From Solenopsis invicta (Eukaryota > Arthropoda > Insecta > Hymenoptera > Formicidae): a stretch of 64,000 nt of DNA. The stretch spans positions 6,050,037 through 6,114,036 of the forward strand of contig NC_052673.1 of assembly GCF_016802725.1 (NCBI RefSeq), written 5' to 3'. Below, one piece after another: positions 42,397 to 53,375 of this stretch (within the stretch, counting starts at the first letter, position 1; each line of letters begins with the position of its first letter). The position numbers were made by a program, and so were the translations under genes. Under the pieces are notes generated by a model. The model searched no databases. It was not told the DNA's origin and saw nothing but the letters and a program-made list of their open reading frames with translations.

Positions 42397-43935
42397 TGGA
42401 AAAAGAGCAATATCAGTCTGTGATTCGATTTCTGTTTTTGGTTGGTGTTGTACCGGCGGGTGCAACAAGATAAAATATTCGGGATTCGGTCGGTCTGAAG
42501 GATTGGAACCCACGAGGAGAACACTTGGAGGAGGACGCACGGAGTGGCAAATAACACTTTCACTTTCTTATTAACACTTTTATCCCCCAAACTTTATTAT
42601 AAATGATTTCCCTTTGTAATATAATCGAATCGCGGTGAACAGATCACGTGTTATTGCGCACTCGGCCGCTGAATATTTTGCGAGATGTCGAACCGATTTA
42701 TTGCGTAGCGGGTACGTGCCGCTCGTACTTTACATTAAGAATCTCCCGCTGCCCATAATTAGGCAACCTAACTTATAATTTTGGTATTTCCGATATGGTG
42801 GGGCATTACGCCCTTGCGATGACCATATATATTTATATTCGCGTCAATTGTGCGACACTTACGCTGCTCGCACGATTGGCAAATTCCGCAATCTTGCATT
42901 TCCGATGCAACGAGCGCTCGTGCCGTGATTGTTGCTAAACGGATATGCAAGACTATTAAACTAGCTAATGAGACTACAACAATAGGAAGACGTGTGAAGA
43001 AATTAAAGAAAAATTACATGCCGTTTATAAGGATAACGCATCTTCGATGACTACCATAAGATATTAATACGACAAATTTAAGCGTGGCCGAACATCTATT
43101 TTTGATGAAAAGTGTCTCAGGTCGTCCGATTGAGGTGACGGAGGATATGGTCAACAAAATCCATATTGTGTTAGCAGACCGCCGGGTGAAGATCAGAGAG
43201 ATTGCTAGCATTGTAAAAATCTTAACTGAACGCATACAAAATGTCTTACACGAAACATTGGATATGAGAAAGCTATCAGCAAAATGGGTGCCGCGTTTGC
43301 TTACAGTGGAATAAAAACGGAATCGCATGACAACTTCAAAGCACTGTTTGGACATGTTTAAGCGCAATCTGAAAGAGTTTCTGCGACGTTTCATTACTGT
43401 TAATGAAACATAGATTCACCATTACACACCAGAAACAAAAGAACAGTCTAAACAATGGACTAAATCCGGCGCATCTGCTTCAAAGAATGCAAAAACGGTT
43501 CTGTCAACCGGAAATATCATGGCCGCCGTTTTTTTGAGATTTGCGAAGCATTATTTTCACCGACTATTTGGAGAAGGGAAGGACAATCACGGAACATACT
43601 ATGATGGTTTATTGGACCGATTCGACGCTAAATTGAAGAGAAAACGGCCTCATTTAGCGAAAAAAATGCTCTTCTACCCTGATAACGCACCAGCTCATTT
43701 GTCCGCAATCACCATAGCAAAACTGGCTAAATTACGCTACGAATTGTTGTCTTATCCACCCTATTCTCCAGATTTAGCCCCCTGCGATTTCTATTTATTA
43801 CCAAACATGAAAAAATGGCTTAGCGGAAAGTGCTTTGCATCAAATGAGGAAGTCATCGCCGAAACAGAGGCCTATTTTAAAGAGTTCGATCTATCATATT
43901 TTTTAAACAGTATAAAAATGTTAGAATATCTCTAG
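42397..43935 (+). pseudogene. Mariner transposase, broken by LTR insertion and frameshifts
   Basis: Starts MEKEQYQSVIRFLFL at 42397. It is interrupted at about 42441 by the LTR and resumes at 42986 (RKTCEEIKEKLHAVYKDNAS, KFKRGRTSIFDEKC). A frame change follows to GRPIEVTEDMVNKI (43120), RKLSAKWVPRLLTVE, then out of frame KRNRMTTSKHCLDMFKRNL. The last part is 43519-43935: LAKKMLFYPDNAPAHLSAIT, YPPYSPDLAPCDFYLLPNMK and EVIAETEAYFKE. The catalytic YPDNA and SPDLAPCDF blocks are intact, which fits the DD34D mariner type. Confidence 0.9.
42446..42981. mobile_element. Solo LTR-like insertion, 536 bp
   Basis: Starts TGTTGTACC and ends GACTACAACA (TGTTGTA/TACAACA inverted ends), and lies exactly where the mariner reading is interrupted. 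A GC-richer body than the surroundings fits an LTR. Five bases either side (GTTGG and ATAGG) match only in part, so the target duplication is degraded or misplaced. Family unknown (BEL/Pao or Gypsy possible). Confidence 0.65.
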
Positions 43936-44263
43936 GCTAAATGTATTGAGCTGAAAGAAGATTATGTAGAGAATTAAAAAAAATTTTTTTAAGTGTTTTC
44001 TTCCCTAACAGGGGTATTTATCAAAACAGCCTTTGTAGGTACTATGCTGGAAATATTTAATAGTTATTTTCCCGAGAATGTCTAATATCCACAACTTACT
44101 GCTTTACTACAGTAAAGATTTGAGTGAATACTACATATCCATCAAATTTTATTAAAACCGATGACGCATTGGTCAAGAGTTCTTCTTGTAAGCAAAATTG
44201 CGTAAATCTGTAATTATTTATGCTGAGAACTTACTTTATATTTGTCTGGAACAATTTTGAAAA

Positions 44264-45501
44264 TGTAACGTTACGCCTTTCCGCCGCCAAACGCAACGCG
44301 TGAGAGCAAACACGCGCGCGCGTTCAGCTAAGCATGCCGCGATCACGCGCTACCATGCGTGCCGCGCGCCGCGCTCGGCAAGCGTCCCTACTCCGGCCGG
44401 CCCCACCACGCGCGCTGACTAGTACATACGACCGCGCGGACTGCTATATAAGCCGGCAGCGAGCAGCCGAGATCAGATCACTCCGAGCCACCGATCTCAA
44501 ACCTACTCCGCTCCTGCGCCGGGTATTCTCGACGCTCCTTAGCTTGGGCATTCTCAAGCACTTCCCCGGAACGGGCATTCTCGTTCTAACTTTCTCGCGA
44601 CGGGAATACTCGTCGGTCCTAACGGCTGGGAATACTCGGCCAATCCCATCCTCCGTTCCGCGACGGGAATACTCGTCGTTTCCGCGGCTGGGTATTCTCG
44701 GCCAACAGGAACCGTCCGTCCCGCCATTCCGTTCTCGGGGATTCTCGAGACCCGCACCACCGTCGGGGATGCCCGACACCGTTCTAAGGCTCATTCCGCA
44801 AACCTGTTCCCTGCAGGGTGACAACACCCCGCAGGGAGAGACCGCTTAAGTCTCTACCGACGACCGCACTCGCGTATCGCGGAACCGTTCGCTGCCCGAG
44901 TACTACCGATTCCGCGTGTCGCGACTGTCCGCCGCGCGGGCCAATAGCGGCCCGTTTAACTGTACGATAAGTAGCCGCTTCGCGGCCCTCCGATCATTAC
45001 TTCCGAGCGCATTGGCGCACAATTCCTGTCCGTTCGTTCCGGAGCCGCTGGAATCCGCTCCGTTTAAATAGTAAGTACGCCGCGAATACATCGTGACCGT
45101 TCTCTTAGTTTCACGCGGGCCGACGACCGCGCAATTAAGCACTCCCGTGCCGTACTACTAATCGCGGAGTTCCTAAGATACGTACTCCTAAGTGTTTTAG
45201 ATATTAAGTGTACCGCGAATATATTGTGACCGATCTCTTGATGTCACGCGGGCCGACGACCGCGCAATTAAGTGCCGCAATACTATTCGAGTAGTTCAGT
45301 ATTACCCGATAACAATATCGGATCTGTATCGTTTCATTTTTGTACTAAAGCATAGCCAAATATATTTAACCTCTTTCGTTTTCACTACCAAACCACGGCG
45401 TTATCATTGAATACGAACCCGGACACCCGGCGAGCACATCCGAGCATCCTGTCCTGAACCTAAAATCCCGTAACCGACACCGAGAAAGTACCAGCGTTAC
45501 A
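44264..45501 (+). repeat. 5-prime LTR, 1238 bp
   Basis: Contains the TATA box TATATAAGCCGGCAG near 44446 and a (GGGAATACTCG)-type repeat region (44590-44720). The likely polyadenylation region is AT-rich, near 45330-45370. One 63-bp unit beginning GCGACGGGAATACTCGTCGG is duplicated here relative to the 3-prime LTR. The 171-codon frame at 44334-44849 is LTR sequence, not a gene. Confidence 0.95.
44446..44460 (+). promoter_or_regulatory. LTR TATA box
   Basis: CTATATAAGCCGGCAG, kept at the same place in the 3-prime LTR (near 50023) and, as TATAAGCCGGCAG, in the old solo LTR at 10339. Marks the likely U3/R promoter. Confidence 0.6.
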
Positions 45502-45519
45502 TGGCGCCCGAACAGGGAC
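45502..45519 (+). other. Primer-binding site, tRNA-Lys type
   Basis: TGGCGCCCGAACAGGGAC begins immediately after the LTR with no spacer. It is complementary to the 3-prime end of a tRNA-Lys (the same type used by many retroviruses and Gypsy elements). This would prime minus-strand synthesis. Confidence 0.85.
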
Positions 45520-45687
45520 CGTTTTTCCGATGACCGTTTGTTTCCGTGTGTGGGTTTTTTTTTTTTCTCGATAGACCGTGACCGTTCCTACCGATAGACC
45601 GGGTTTCTTTTTGTTTTGTCCGATAAACGGTGACCGTATTAAACCGAAAAGAGAAGGAAAACAAGCCGTGACCGTATCCACGAATCA

Positions 45688-46644
45688 ATGTCGCTGACCA
45701 ATTGGGTAATCAGCTTACGGAGAGAACAGCTCGAGGTTTTGGCCCGAACCTACCAAATCGAGACCAACGGTACGGTAGACGAAATCCGCCACCGAGTGAT
45801 TCAACATTTCCTCACGATGCCCGGACAGGTCGAACCGCCGAACGAATCCGAAGTCGGGGCCGCGAACCCCTTTTTATCAGGAATCACGACCGACAACATG
45901 CACGCCAAAACCATGAACCAAATCCGCAAGTGGGGCTGTCACTTTGACGGACGCGACCCGTTGTCATTTCTCGAGCGTGTAACCGAGCTCCAACAAGAGT
46001 ACCTCTTTAGTGACGCACAAATGAAGGCCGGACTTCCCGAACTCCTGCGAGGCGACGCACTCGCCTGGTATAGGAACGAAAAGGAGGCTTGGGAAACATG
46101 GCAAGACTTCCTGCGTGCAGTACGCCGCCATTACCTGCCTCGCCGATATCAGGCTAAACTAACCAGGGAGATTCAAGAGCGACGCCAGCAAACGAAGGAA
46201 CCCTACGCCCAATACGCAACGGCGATGTTAACCATGATGCGTCGCGCCGGAGGCTTCACCCAGGCCGAAAAAGTGGATCGCCTCTACGAAAATCTGCGCG
46301 CCGAGTATAAACTCTATGTGCGACTAGACGAGACCACCGACCTGACCAGCCTAGCCGAACAAGCGGCAGAGTACGAAGAAATTATAAAAGCACAAGAGGC
46401 GGAAAATAGGGCCGATAAACGAAAAGTCAGTGCCGCCGCCACCGACGCACCGTACGACCGCGCCTATGCTTGCTGGCGATGCAAGCAACGAGGCCACAAC
46501 CGCTTCAACTGCCGAAGACCGCCAAAAAAGTTCTGCTCCCAGTGTGGGAAGGATGGTGTGCTAACCAAAGACTGCCATCCGAGGCCGGGAAACGCCGCAG
46601 GGGCCGGGACCGGCGATTCCGACACCCGGCCCGCATCCAGCTAA
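45688..46644 (+). CDS. gag: Gypsy Gag protein
   Basis: 318 residues from the ATG at 45688, about 170 bases after the primer-binding site. The middle has a retrotransposon Gag-like region (LPELLRGDALAWYRNEKEAW, then RAVRRHYLPRRYQAKL). Near the C-terminus is a CCHC zinc knuckle CWRCKQRGHNRFNC from about residue 262. A second knuckle, CSQCGKDGVLTKDC, has valine instead of histidine. It forms the virus-like particle and packages RNA. Its end overlaps pol by about 115 bases after the slippery site at 46524. No stop or frameshift within. Confidence 0.92.
   Translation: MSLTNWVISLRREQLEVLARTYQIETNGTVDEIRHRVIQHFLTMPGQVEPPNESEVGAANPFLSGITTDNMHAKTMNQIRKWGCHFDGRDPLSFLERVTELQQEYLFSDAQMKAGLPELLRGDALAWYRNEKEAWETWQDFLRAVRRHYLPRRYQAKLTREIQERRQQTKEPYAQYATAMLTMMRRAGGFTQAEKVDRLYENLRAEYKLYVRLDETTDLTSLAEQAAEYEEIIKAQEAENRADKRKVSAAATDAPYDRAYACWRCKQRGHNRFNCRRPPKKFCSQCGKDGVLTKDCHPRPGNAAGAGTGDSDTRPASS
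46524..46549 (+). promoter_or_regulatory. -1 ribosomal frameshift signal between gag and pol
   Basis: A-AAA-AAG at 46524-46530 is in the correct phase for Gag codons CCA AAA AAG. Slipping back one base enters the pol frame directly (next codons GTT CTG CTC). Six bases downstream, TCCCA-GTG-TGGGA (46537-46549) can form a short hairpin. The placement is inside the zinc-knuckle coding region. Confidence 0.75.
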
Positions 46645-49600
46645 AATACCAGCCACGACCGCACCTACGGGTCCGAATGGGATCCCACCGCATTTCCGCG
46701 CTACTAGACACCGGATCCGAGATCTCCATGATCAACGCAGACACCGCAGAGCTAATCCAACCGATGAGGATCCAGCCAGTGACGCAAGAAGAAACCATTA
46801 GCCTGGCAGACGGTACCGTTGCCACCACTCTCGGACGGGTCAACATCCCGATACAAGTCGCAGGGCGGCGGCTACGCCACCGTTTTCATATCCTGCCGAC
46901 GCTGGAAAGCCCGATGCTAATTGGCACCGACTTGTGGGCCCGACTAGGAATAATGATTCCCCCTCCAGCCACTATCACGCTCGGTGAGACTCCCACACGA
47001 CCCGCGTACACGATCGCTACCGGCATTGTCTACCGCACCCCGCAGGAGGAACGGGAACTCCGAGCCTTCCTCGACTCAGAGCTTCCAAAGTTTGACACCG
47101 TGCGGGGACCGACCGACCGAGCCACTCACGTGATCCGCGTAAAAACCGATACACCGATCAAGCAACGATACCGACCGCGTAACCCAGCAATGCAGCAAAT
47201 TATTGACGACGAGGTACGAGCCATGGAAGCAGCCGGCGTTATCGAACCGTCCACCAGCGCGTGGAGCTCCCCCGTCGTTATAGTGAGGAAAAAGGACGGC
47301 AAGCCGCGTTTCTGTATAGACTTCCGCAAGGTAAACGAGGTCACGGAACGCGACGCGTATCCCTTGCCTAACATTACCGCCACCCTGAACAAACTACGGG
47401 GTGCCCAGTTCTTATCGACCCTCGACCTCCAACAGGGATATTGGCAAGTGCCTCTGTCGCCCGAGAGCCGACCCGTAACCGCGTTCACCGTACCGGGCCG
47501 GGGACTCATGCAATTCACGGTCATGCCGTTTGGGCTGCATTCAGCCCCGGCCACCTTCCAGCGGCTGCTCGATATCGTATTGGGTCCGGAGCTAGAACCA
47601 AACGTGTTTGCTTACCTCGACGACATAATCATCGTAAGCGCGACCTTTTCCGAACACTTGCAACACCTAGCGGAAGTATTCCGACGCCTACGGGAGGCCC
47701 GACTGAAACTCAACCCTGAGAAGTGTCGATTCTGCGTGAACAACCTGAAGTACTTGGGACATGTGGTCGACCGACAAGGAATTCGGACAGATCCCGACAA
47801 GATACGCGCCGTGGCGCAGTGGCCAGCACCCACAAACGTCCGACAGGTGCGTCAATTCATCGGCCTGGCATCGTGGTACCGACGGTTCACACCCGATTTC
47901 GCGACCATCGCCGCGCCCCTCACCCACCTGACCCGCAAAAACGCCGCCTGGCGGTGGGGAGAGAACGAGGAGACCGCTTTCCGTACCCTGAAACACTCCC
48001 TCACCTCATCCCCCACGCTCGCCTGCCCGGACTTTTCACGCAGGTTCTTCCTGCAGACCGACGCGAGTACCGACGGACTCGGCGCAGTATTATCACAATA
48101 CTTTGAGGAGGGCGAACGCGTAATCGCCTATGCTAGTCGATCCCTTAATAAAGCCGAAAAGAATTACAGTGCGACCGAGCTCGAGTGCCTGGCCGTCGTG
48201 TGGGGGATCCGACACATGCGTGGCTATCTGGAGGGCTATGAGTTCACCGTGGTCACCGACCACCAGGCCCTCCAGTGGCTGCGCCGCCTCGACTCCCCCG
48301 CGGGACGCCTCGGACGATGGGCACTCGAGCTACAACAATTTAAGTTCGACGTCAAATACCGCAAGGGTCGACTAAACAAAGTAGCCGACGCCCTCTCGCG
48401 TCTACCAGCGGTGGGTAGCGCCCGCCGACCCGTCCGATGCACCTGGTACAGACGCCAGTTGCGCCGCGTGCGAGACCGCCCCTCGGATTTCCCAGAATAT
48501 GAAATCCGACAGGGGAAGCTATTCCGGCACATCCTGCATTCCACTAATTTCCGCGAGGAACCGGCGGACGAACAGTGGAAGATGTGCATACCGAGGGAGG
48601 ACCGGGCCACCATCTTGCACCAGGTGCACGACGTACCCGCGGCTGGACACCTGGGCATAGCGAAAACTATCGCACGGACCGCCAGGAAATACTACTGGCC
48701 CCGAATGTTTGCCGACGTGGCCCGCTATGTACGCTCATGCCCCAGTTGTTTGGCGCATAAGAGCTCGCAGGACCGACCAGCCGGCACTCTTCACACCACC
48801 CACGTGGAAACTCCATGGGAACAGGTAACCATCGACCTGGTGGGACCACTACCACGGTCACCACGCGGACACACGTGGTTGCTTGTGATGCAGGACCGGT
48901 TCACAAAATGGGTGGAACTTAGTCCGCTGCGCCGCGCCACCGCCCCGGCAATAGCCCAGCACCTGCTAGACAAAATTGTCTACCGCCACGGATGCCCCGC
49001 AACCATAATCTCCGATAATGGCCGGCAATTCATCTCGGGACAGATGAAACAACTGTGCCGGGACTTTAGGATCCAGCACCGCACTACACCCGCCTACGCT
49101 CCCCATTGTAACCCAGTGGAGCGCACCAACAGAACCATCAAGACCATGGTATCGCAATTTGTCGGGCAAAACCACCGGGACTGGGACCAACACCTCCCGG
49201 CCTTTCAATTCGCCTATAACACGGCACAGCACGAGGCCACCGGGTATAGCCCAGCCTACCTCAACAACGGGCGAGAATTGTCAGAGCCACCCCGCGAGCA
49301 TCCTCGCCAGAATACACCTGCCACCGCACCGGACACCACGCACCGCCAGCTAAAGGACGCTTACGAGCTAGTACGGACCAATCTAGCCCGTGCGTTCAAC
49401 CGACAGGAGAAGTACTACAACCTCCGACGCCGTGCCTGGAAACCGACGATTGGAGACCTCGTATGGAAGCGCGAACACCTATTATCCAGAAAAGAAGACG
49501 CATTCAACGCGAAGTTAGCGCCAAAGTACAAGGGGCCCATGGAAGTGCGAAAAATTCTCTCTCCCGTAATTGTGGACCTGAGAGACGCAACCGGCAAATG

Positions 49601-49805
49601 GCACCGTGGGATACATGTGCAGGACCTGAAGCCGGACCGAAACCACCAGGAAACCGATCCCACCAATCAGGGAGAGGAGAGCAGTACCGAATACACCGAA
49701 GACACCGACCCGGAAGGGGAAAGCGATTCCGAACGCACCGAGACCGTCGATAACGAGGGGGACCAAGCCGACCCCACCGATTCCGAGCAGGACTATCCTA
49801 TATAG
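46531..49805 (+). CDS. pol: Gypsy Pol polyprotein (protease, RT, RNase H, integrase)
   Basis: The frame is open 46470-49805 (1111 codons) and is entered by -1 frameshift near 46531. Residue numbers count from 46470. Protease: LLDTGSEISMI near residue 78. Reverse transcriptase: FCIDFRKVNEVTERDAYPLP near 280, then QFTVMPFGLHSAPATFQRL and YLDDIIIVSA near 380. RNase H: FLQTDASTDGLGAVLSQYF near 525 and VVTDHQALQWL near 594. Integrase: zinc finger with H-x-V-H and SCPSCLAHK near 717-755, then the DD35E triad in TIDLVGPLP (788), ISDNGRQF (848) and NPVERTNR (882). A GPMEVRKILSPVIVDL tail follows. All catalytic residues are present and there is no stop. No chromodomain is recognised. No envelope follows. 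Confidence 0.95.
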
Positions 49806-49825
49806 TGGCCAAAGTTCGCCACTTC

Positions 49826-49841
49826 CGAAAGGGGGAGGTGG
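49826..49841 (+). other. Polypurine tract
   Basis: GAAAGGGGGAGGTGG directly precedes the 3-prime LTR start at 49842. Primes plus-strand DNA. Confidence 0.85.
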
Positions 49842-51016
49842 TGTAACGTTACGCCTTTCCGCCGCCAAACGCAACGCGTGAGAGCAAACACGCGCGCGCG
49901 TTCAGCTAAGCATGCCGCGATCACGCGCTACCATGCGTGCCGCGCGCCGCGCTCGGCAAGCGTCCCTACTCCGGCCGGCCCCACCACGCGCGCTGACTAG
50001 TACATACGACCGCGCGGACTGCTATATAAGCCGGCAGCGAGCAGCCGAGATCAGATCACTCCGAGCCACCGATCTCAAACCTACTCCGCTCCTGCGCCGG
50101 GTATTCTCGACGCTCCTTAGCTTGGGCATTCTCAAGCACTTCCCCGGAACGGGCATTCTCGTTCTAACTTTTCCGCGACGGGAATACTCGTCGTTTCCGC
50201 GGCTGGGTATTCTCGGCCAACAGAAACCGTCCGTCCCGCCATTCCGTTCTCGGGGATTCTCGAGACCCGCACCACCGTCGGGGATGCCCGACACCGTTCT
50301 AAGGCTCATTCCGCAAACCTGTTCCCTGCAGGGTGACAACACCCCGCAGGGAGAGACCGCTTAAGTCTCTACCGACGACCGCACTCGCGTATCGCGGAAC
50401 CGTTCGCTGCCCGAGTACTACCGATTCCGCGTGTCGCGACTGTCCGCCGCGCGGGCCAATAGCGGCCCGTTTAATTGTACGATAAGTAGCCGCTTCGCGG
50501 CCCTCCGATCATTACTTCCGAGCGCATTGGCGCACAATTCCTGTCCGTTCGTTCCGGAGCCGCTGGAATCCGCTCCGTTTAAATAGTAAGTATGCCGCGA
50601 ATACATCGTGACCGTTCTCTTAGTTTCACGCGGGCCGACGACCGCGCAATTAAGCACTCCCGTGCCGTACTACTAATCGCGGAGTTCCTAAGATACGTAC
50701 TCCGAAGTGTTTTAGATATTAAGTGTACCGCGAATATATTGTGACCGATCTCTTGATGTCACGCGGGCCGACGACCGCGCCATTAAGTGCCGCAATACTA
50801 TTCGAGTAGTTCATTATTACCCGATAACAATATCGGATCTGTATCGTTTCATTTTTGTACTAAAGCATAGCCAAATATATTTAACCTCTTTCGTTTTCAC
50901 TACAAAACCACGGCGTTATCATTGAATACGAACCCGGACACCCGGCGAGCACATCCGAGCATCCTGTCCTGAACCTAAAATCCCGTAACCGACACCGAGA
51001 AAGTACCAGCGTTACA
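49842..51016 (+). repeat. 3-prime LTR, 1175 bp
   Basis: Nearly identical to the 5-prime LTR but lacks one 63-bp copy of the GGGAATACTCG-containing unit. Substitutions seen include C/T near 50474 and 50593, A/C near 50781 and G/T near 50813. Confidence 0.95.
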
Positions 51017-51368
51017 AAAATACTGACATTAAAGCAATATAAAATAATAATGTCAATAGTTCAATAACAAGATAGCAGCATTAAAGTTATGCTGTAATAT
51101 AGCAATACTTTGATTTTCTGTAAATTATTATGGCAATATAACGCAACAGTACAAATTTTGATAATAATTTCAAATTTGTTGGCAAATTGCTTTTCAAAGT
51201 TGTCACATCGTGAAAGCATCAATTTACCAACATATGATATTACAGCAACACATATTATTTCCAGGTCAAGATACCTGCAACAATGCAGCTAAGTTGCTAT
51301 CTGGCTACATTTTCTGTGAGTTTTTACAAGAATTTATATTATTTGTTTAAATATAAAATGTGTATTTT

Positions 51369-51402
<34 letters not shown>

Positions 51403-53375
51403 GCGCGCACACGCACACACACACACACGCACACACACACACGCACACGACACTTACACACATAATATACATATATAATATATACATATACATATGACAG
51501 CAATTTGACAGTTCTCTGTCATAGCATTTACAGAATAGACGCGAATATGTATTTTCAGCCATCGTGCAAAAATTAAAAAAAAAAAAAAAATCTTTGTATC
51601 AATATTTAAAAGGTGTTAAAAATTTAAAAGATGATTAATTTAAAATAATTAAAGAGTTTTACGATTTAAGATAATTCAAAAATATTGATCATATTGTGAT
51701 CTCTTTTGCGGTTTATTGTAAAAATTGTTCCAAAAACTCATGTCCAAATTGGACTTTTACGTCGGAATTGCTACTTGATCGGTAGTACTGGTAACCAGCC
51801 GATCATTCTGGTCCTAGAAATATTAAATTAATAAAATATTATGAGTCATCAGATTCGGAATAATTGAATTTTATTGATTTCAACTCTAATTTTATAATAA
51901 CAATGTCATAACATGAACGAGGAATGTCTAATTATATAAACTGTTACTAATTTTTTTTTTATAAAATTTTTATTTTTTACTATCAAATTGCTTGTTTTTA
52001 TTCGATACTAAATAAAAATACATTATAATCTTTTGAAATTCTATTTAAAAGTTGATAAAAATAGGAATGTTTGATTTGAACCAGAGGGTGGTCCGATTTG
52101 GAACCAGTAATTGCAAATCGGATCGAAAAAAGCGTTTTTACATTTTCTGTTATAGTTTAACACAGATGAAAGATACGTCAAAATGAAGCAAAAATAAAGG
52201 AAATTAAATTATCTTTTAATGGCACCCTCAGTTACGATCGGATTTTATTTGCGTCTTATAGAGAATAAAATTAAACTGCAGCTAGGTCCGATTTACCCCA
52301 CTCTTCCCTATTAATTAATATATTTTTTTATTATATTTTATATGTAATAAAAGTATTTTTTATTAATAAGCGTAGCATTTCTTTTCTTTTACCTTGTGCA
52401 TTAAAATATTTAGTTCTGCCTCTAGTCCAATTAAATAGGTCTGGTCTTATTCTAAAGAACGTATAACAAAACTTTTCTGACCAAAAGTATTCTTCAAAAT
52501 AGTTGAAATCGGCTTTTGAAGATAATCCTAGATATTCTATGGGCGATCAGAAATTTCGTTATGTTCAATAGACTTACGACTGTCTTTAAAACCACTCGTA
52601 AAGACAAACATCTCTATAAGATCATGCTCATTTTGATCATCTTGAGGAATATTTTTTGCCAAATTTAAAGGTTTGATGCATGTTTTCTACTTAAACATCG
52701 CAAAATTGTCAAACAACTGAAATCTTATAACATTTATAATAAATAAATAAGCGTAATATTATAACTTTTTTCGTATATCATCGCATATCATACGTAACAT
52801 GCATAAACTATTGAATTAATATAAAATTTGCTACATATGTAGAGAAAATATGTACTAACTATATGACGTTAAAAATTGACATAACTTTTACAGAGAGAGA
52901 GAGAGAGAATGTGTATTATGTCAAAAGTCACCTTCTTTTTTTTAACACGCCCTGCATAAATCTTCTATGATCACTTTTTATTAAAAATTTTTTTATTGAG
53001 ATTAGATAATAAAAATAAAAAAGTCAAGTATTAAGAATAGAAGTATATGCAATTTAGGCAATTTTGACAGCACGAAAGTATTGTTGAATTCAACTTTTTT
53101 TCACTTCATTTGCTGAGAAAATTTGCTTAGAAAATCATAATTAAAATAATCTTAGTATCCAAAAAAATTTTGAACGCATTTTAAACAGACATAAAAATGT
53201 TTAACATGCTTTCTAAAATGTTTCTTGAATAGTAAAACTATTTTGACTACGATTTTTTAATTCAACAAGTAAAATTGAGTAAAAAAAAAGAATTTAAACC
53301 TAATGTTTCCTGTGTGATCTCTGAATTGTCTAAAATACATATATAGTTTTTTGCTATTTATCTTCAGGAAAATAC
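51017..53375. other. Intron; microsatellites only
   Basis: Holds a CA/CG microsatellite (51371-51460), an A17 run near 51574 and a (GA)n run at 52891-52908. No gene or clear element otherwise. Confidence 0.5.
51371..51460. repeat. CA/CG microsatellite
   Basis: (CA)n and (CG)n tracts with ACACGC variants. Confidence 0.95.

Larger units (their letters stand above)
42216..44033 (+). mobile_element. Mariner transposon with its own ends, interrupted by a solo LTR
   Basis: Left end CAAGGGCTGTTTTGATAAG and right inverse TTATCAAAACAGCCTTTG, flanked by TA on both sides (42214-42215; 44034-44035). Contains a transposase pseudogene and an LTR insertion at 42446-42981. Confidence 0.85.
41126..44195. 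mobile_element. Element with about 160-bp terminal inverted repeats, heavily loaded with insertions
   Basis: Left arm 41130-41285 (CACTCAAATCTTTATTGTAA, AGTTGCGGATATTAGACATT) is matched inversely by 44037-44190 (AATGTCTAATATCCACAACT, ACAGTAAAGATTTGAGTG). Between the arms lie a second inverted-repeat element (41288-42215) and a mariner (42216-44035) that carries a solo LTR. Superfamily unknown. Confidence 0.75.
44264..51016 (+). mobile_element. Full-length Ty3/Gypsy LTR retrotransposon, apparently intact and young
   Basis: LTRs are 44264-45501 and 49842-51016, each TGTAACG...GTTACA, flanked by AAAA at 44260-44263 and 51017-51020. The primer-binding site directly follows the 5-prime LTR (45502) and a polypurine tract precedes the 3-prime LTR. 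Gag and pol are both open. The LTRs differ by about eight to ten substitutions plus one 63-bp repeat-unit difference, so insertion is recent. It lies antisense to the Gat-like gene inside its large intron. No envelope frame is present. Confidence 0.95.
20835..53375 (-). other. Giant Gat-like intron of about 32.5 kb
   Basis: Bounded by the donor GTATTTT (read leftward from 53375) and the acceptor ACAG just right of 20834. It contains an intact Gypsy element, three LINE relics, piggyBac, mariners and many miniature elements. Both exon ends are phase 0 and adjacent in the protein (TAM then VDEWP), so no coding exon is expected inside. Confidence 0.85.

Noticed and set aside
44334..44849. 171-codon frame, and its 3-prime partner at 49912-50364
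   Set aside because: Both lie wholly inside the LTRs, start in the same LTR sequence and differ by the 63-bp repeat; no protein motif.
47126..49874. Antisense frames of 60-142 codons across pol
   Set aside because: Shadows of the Gypsy pol gene in GC-rich codons.
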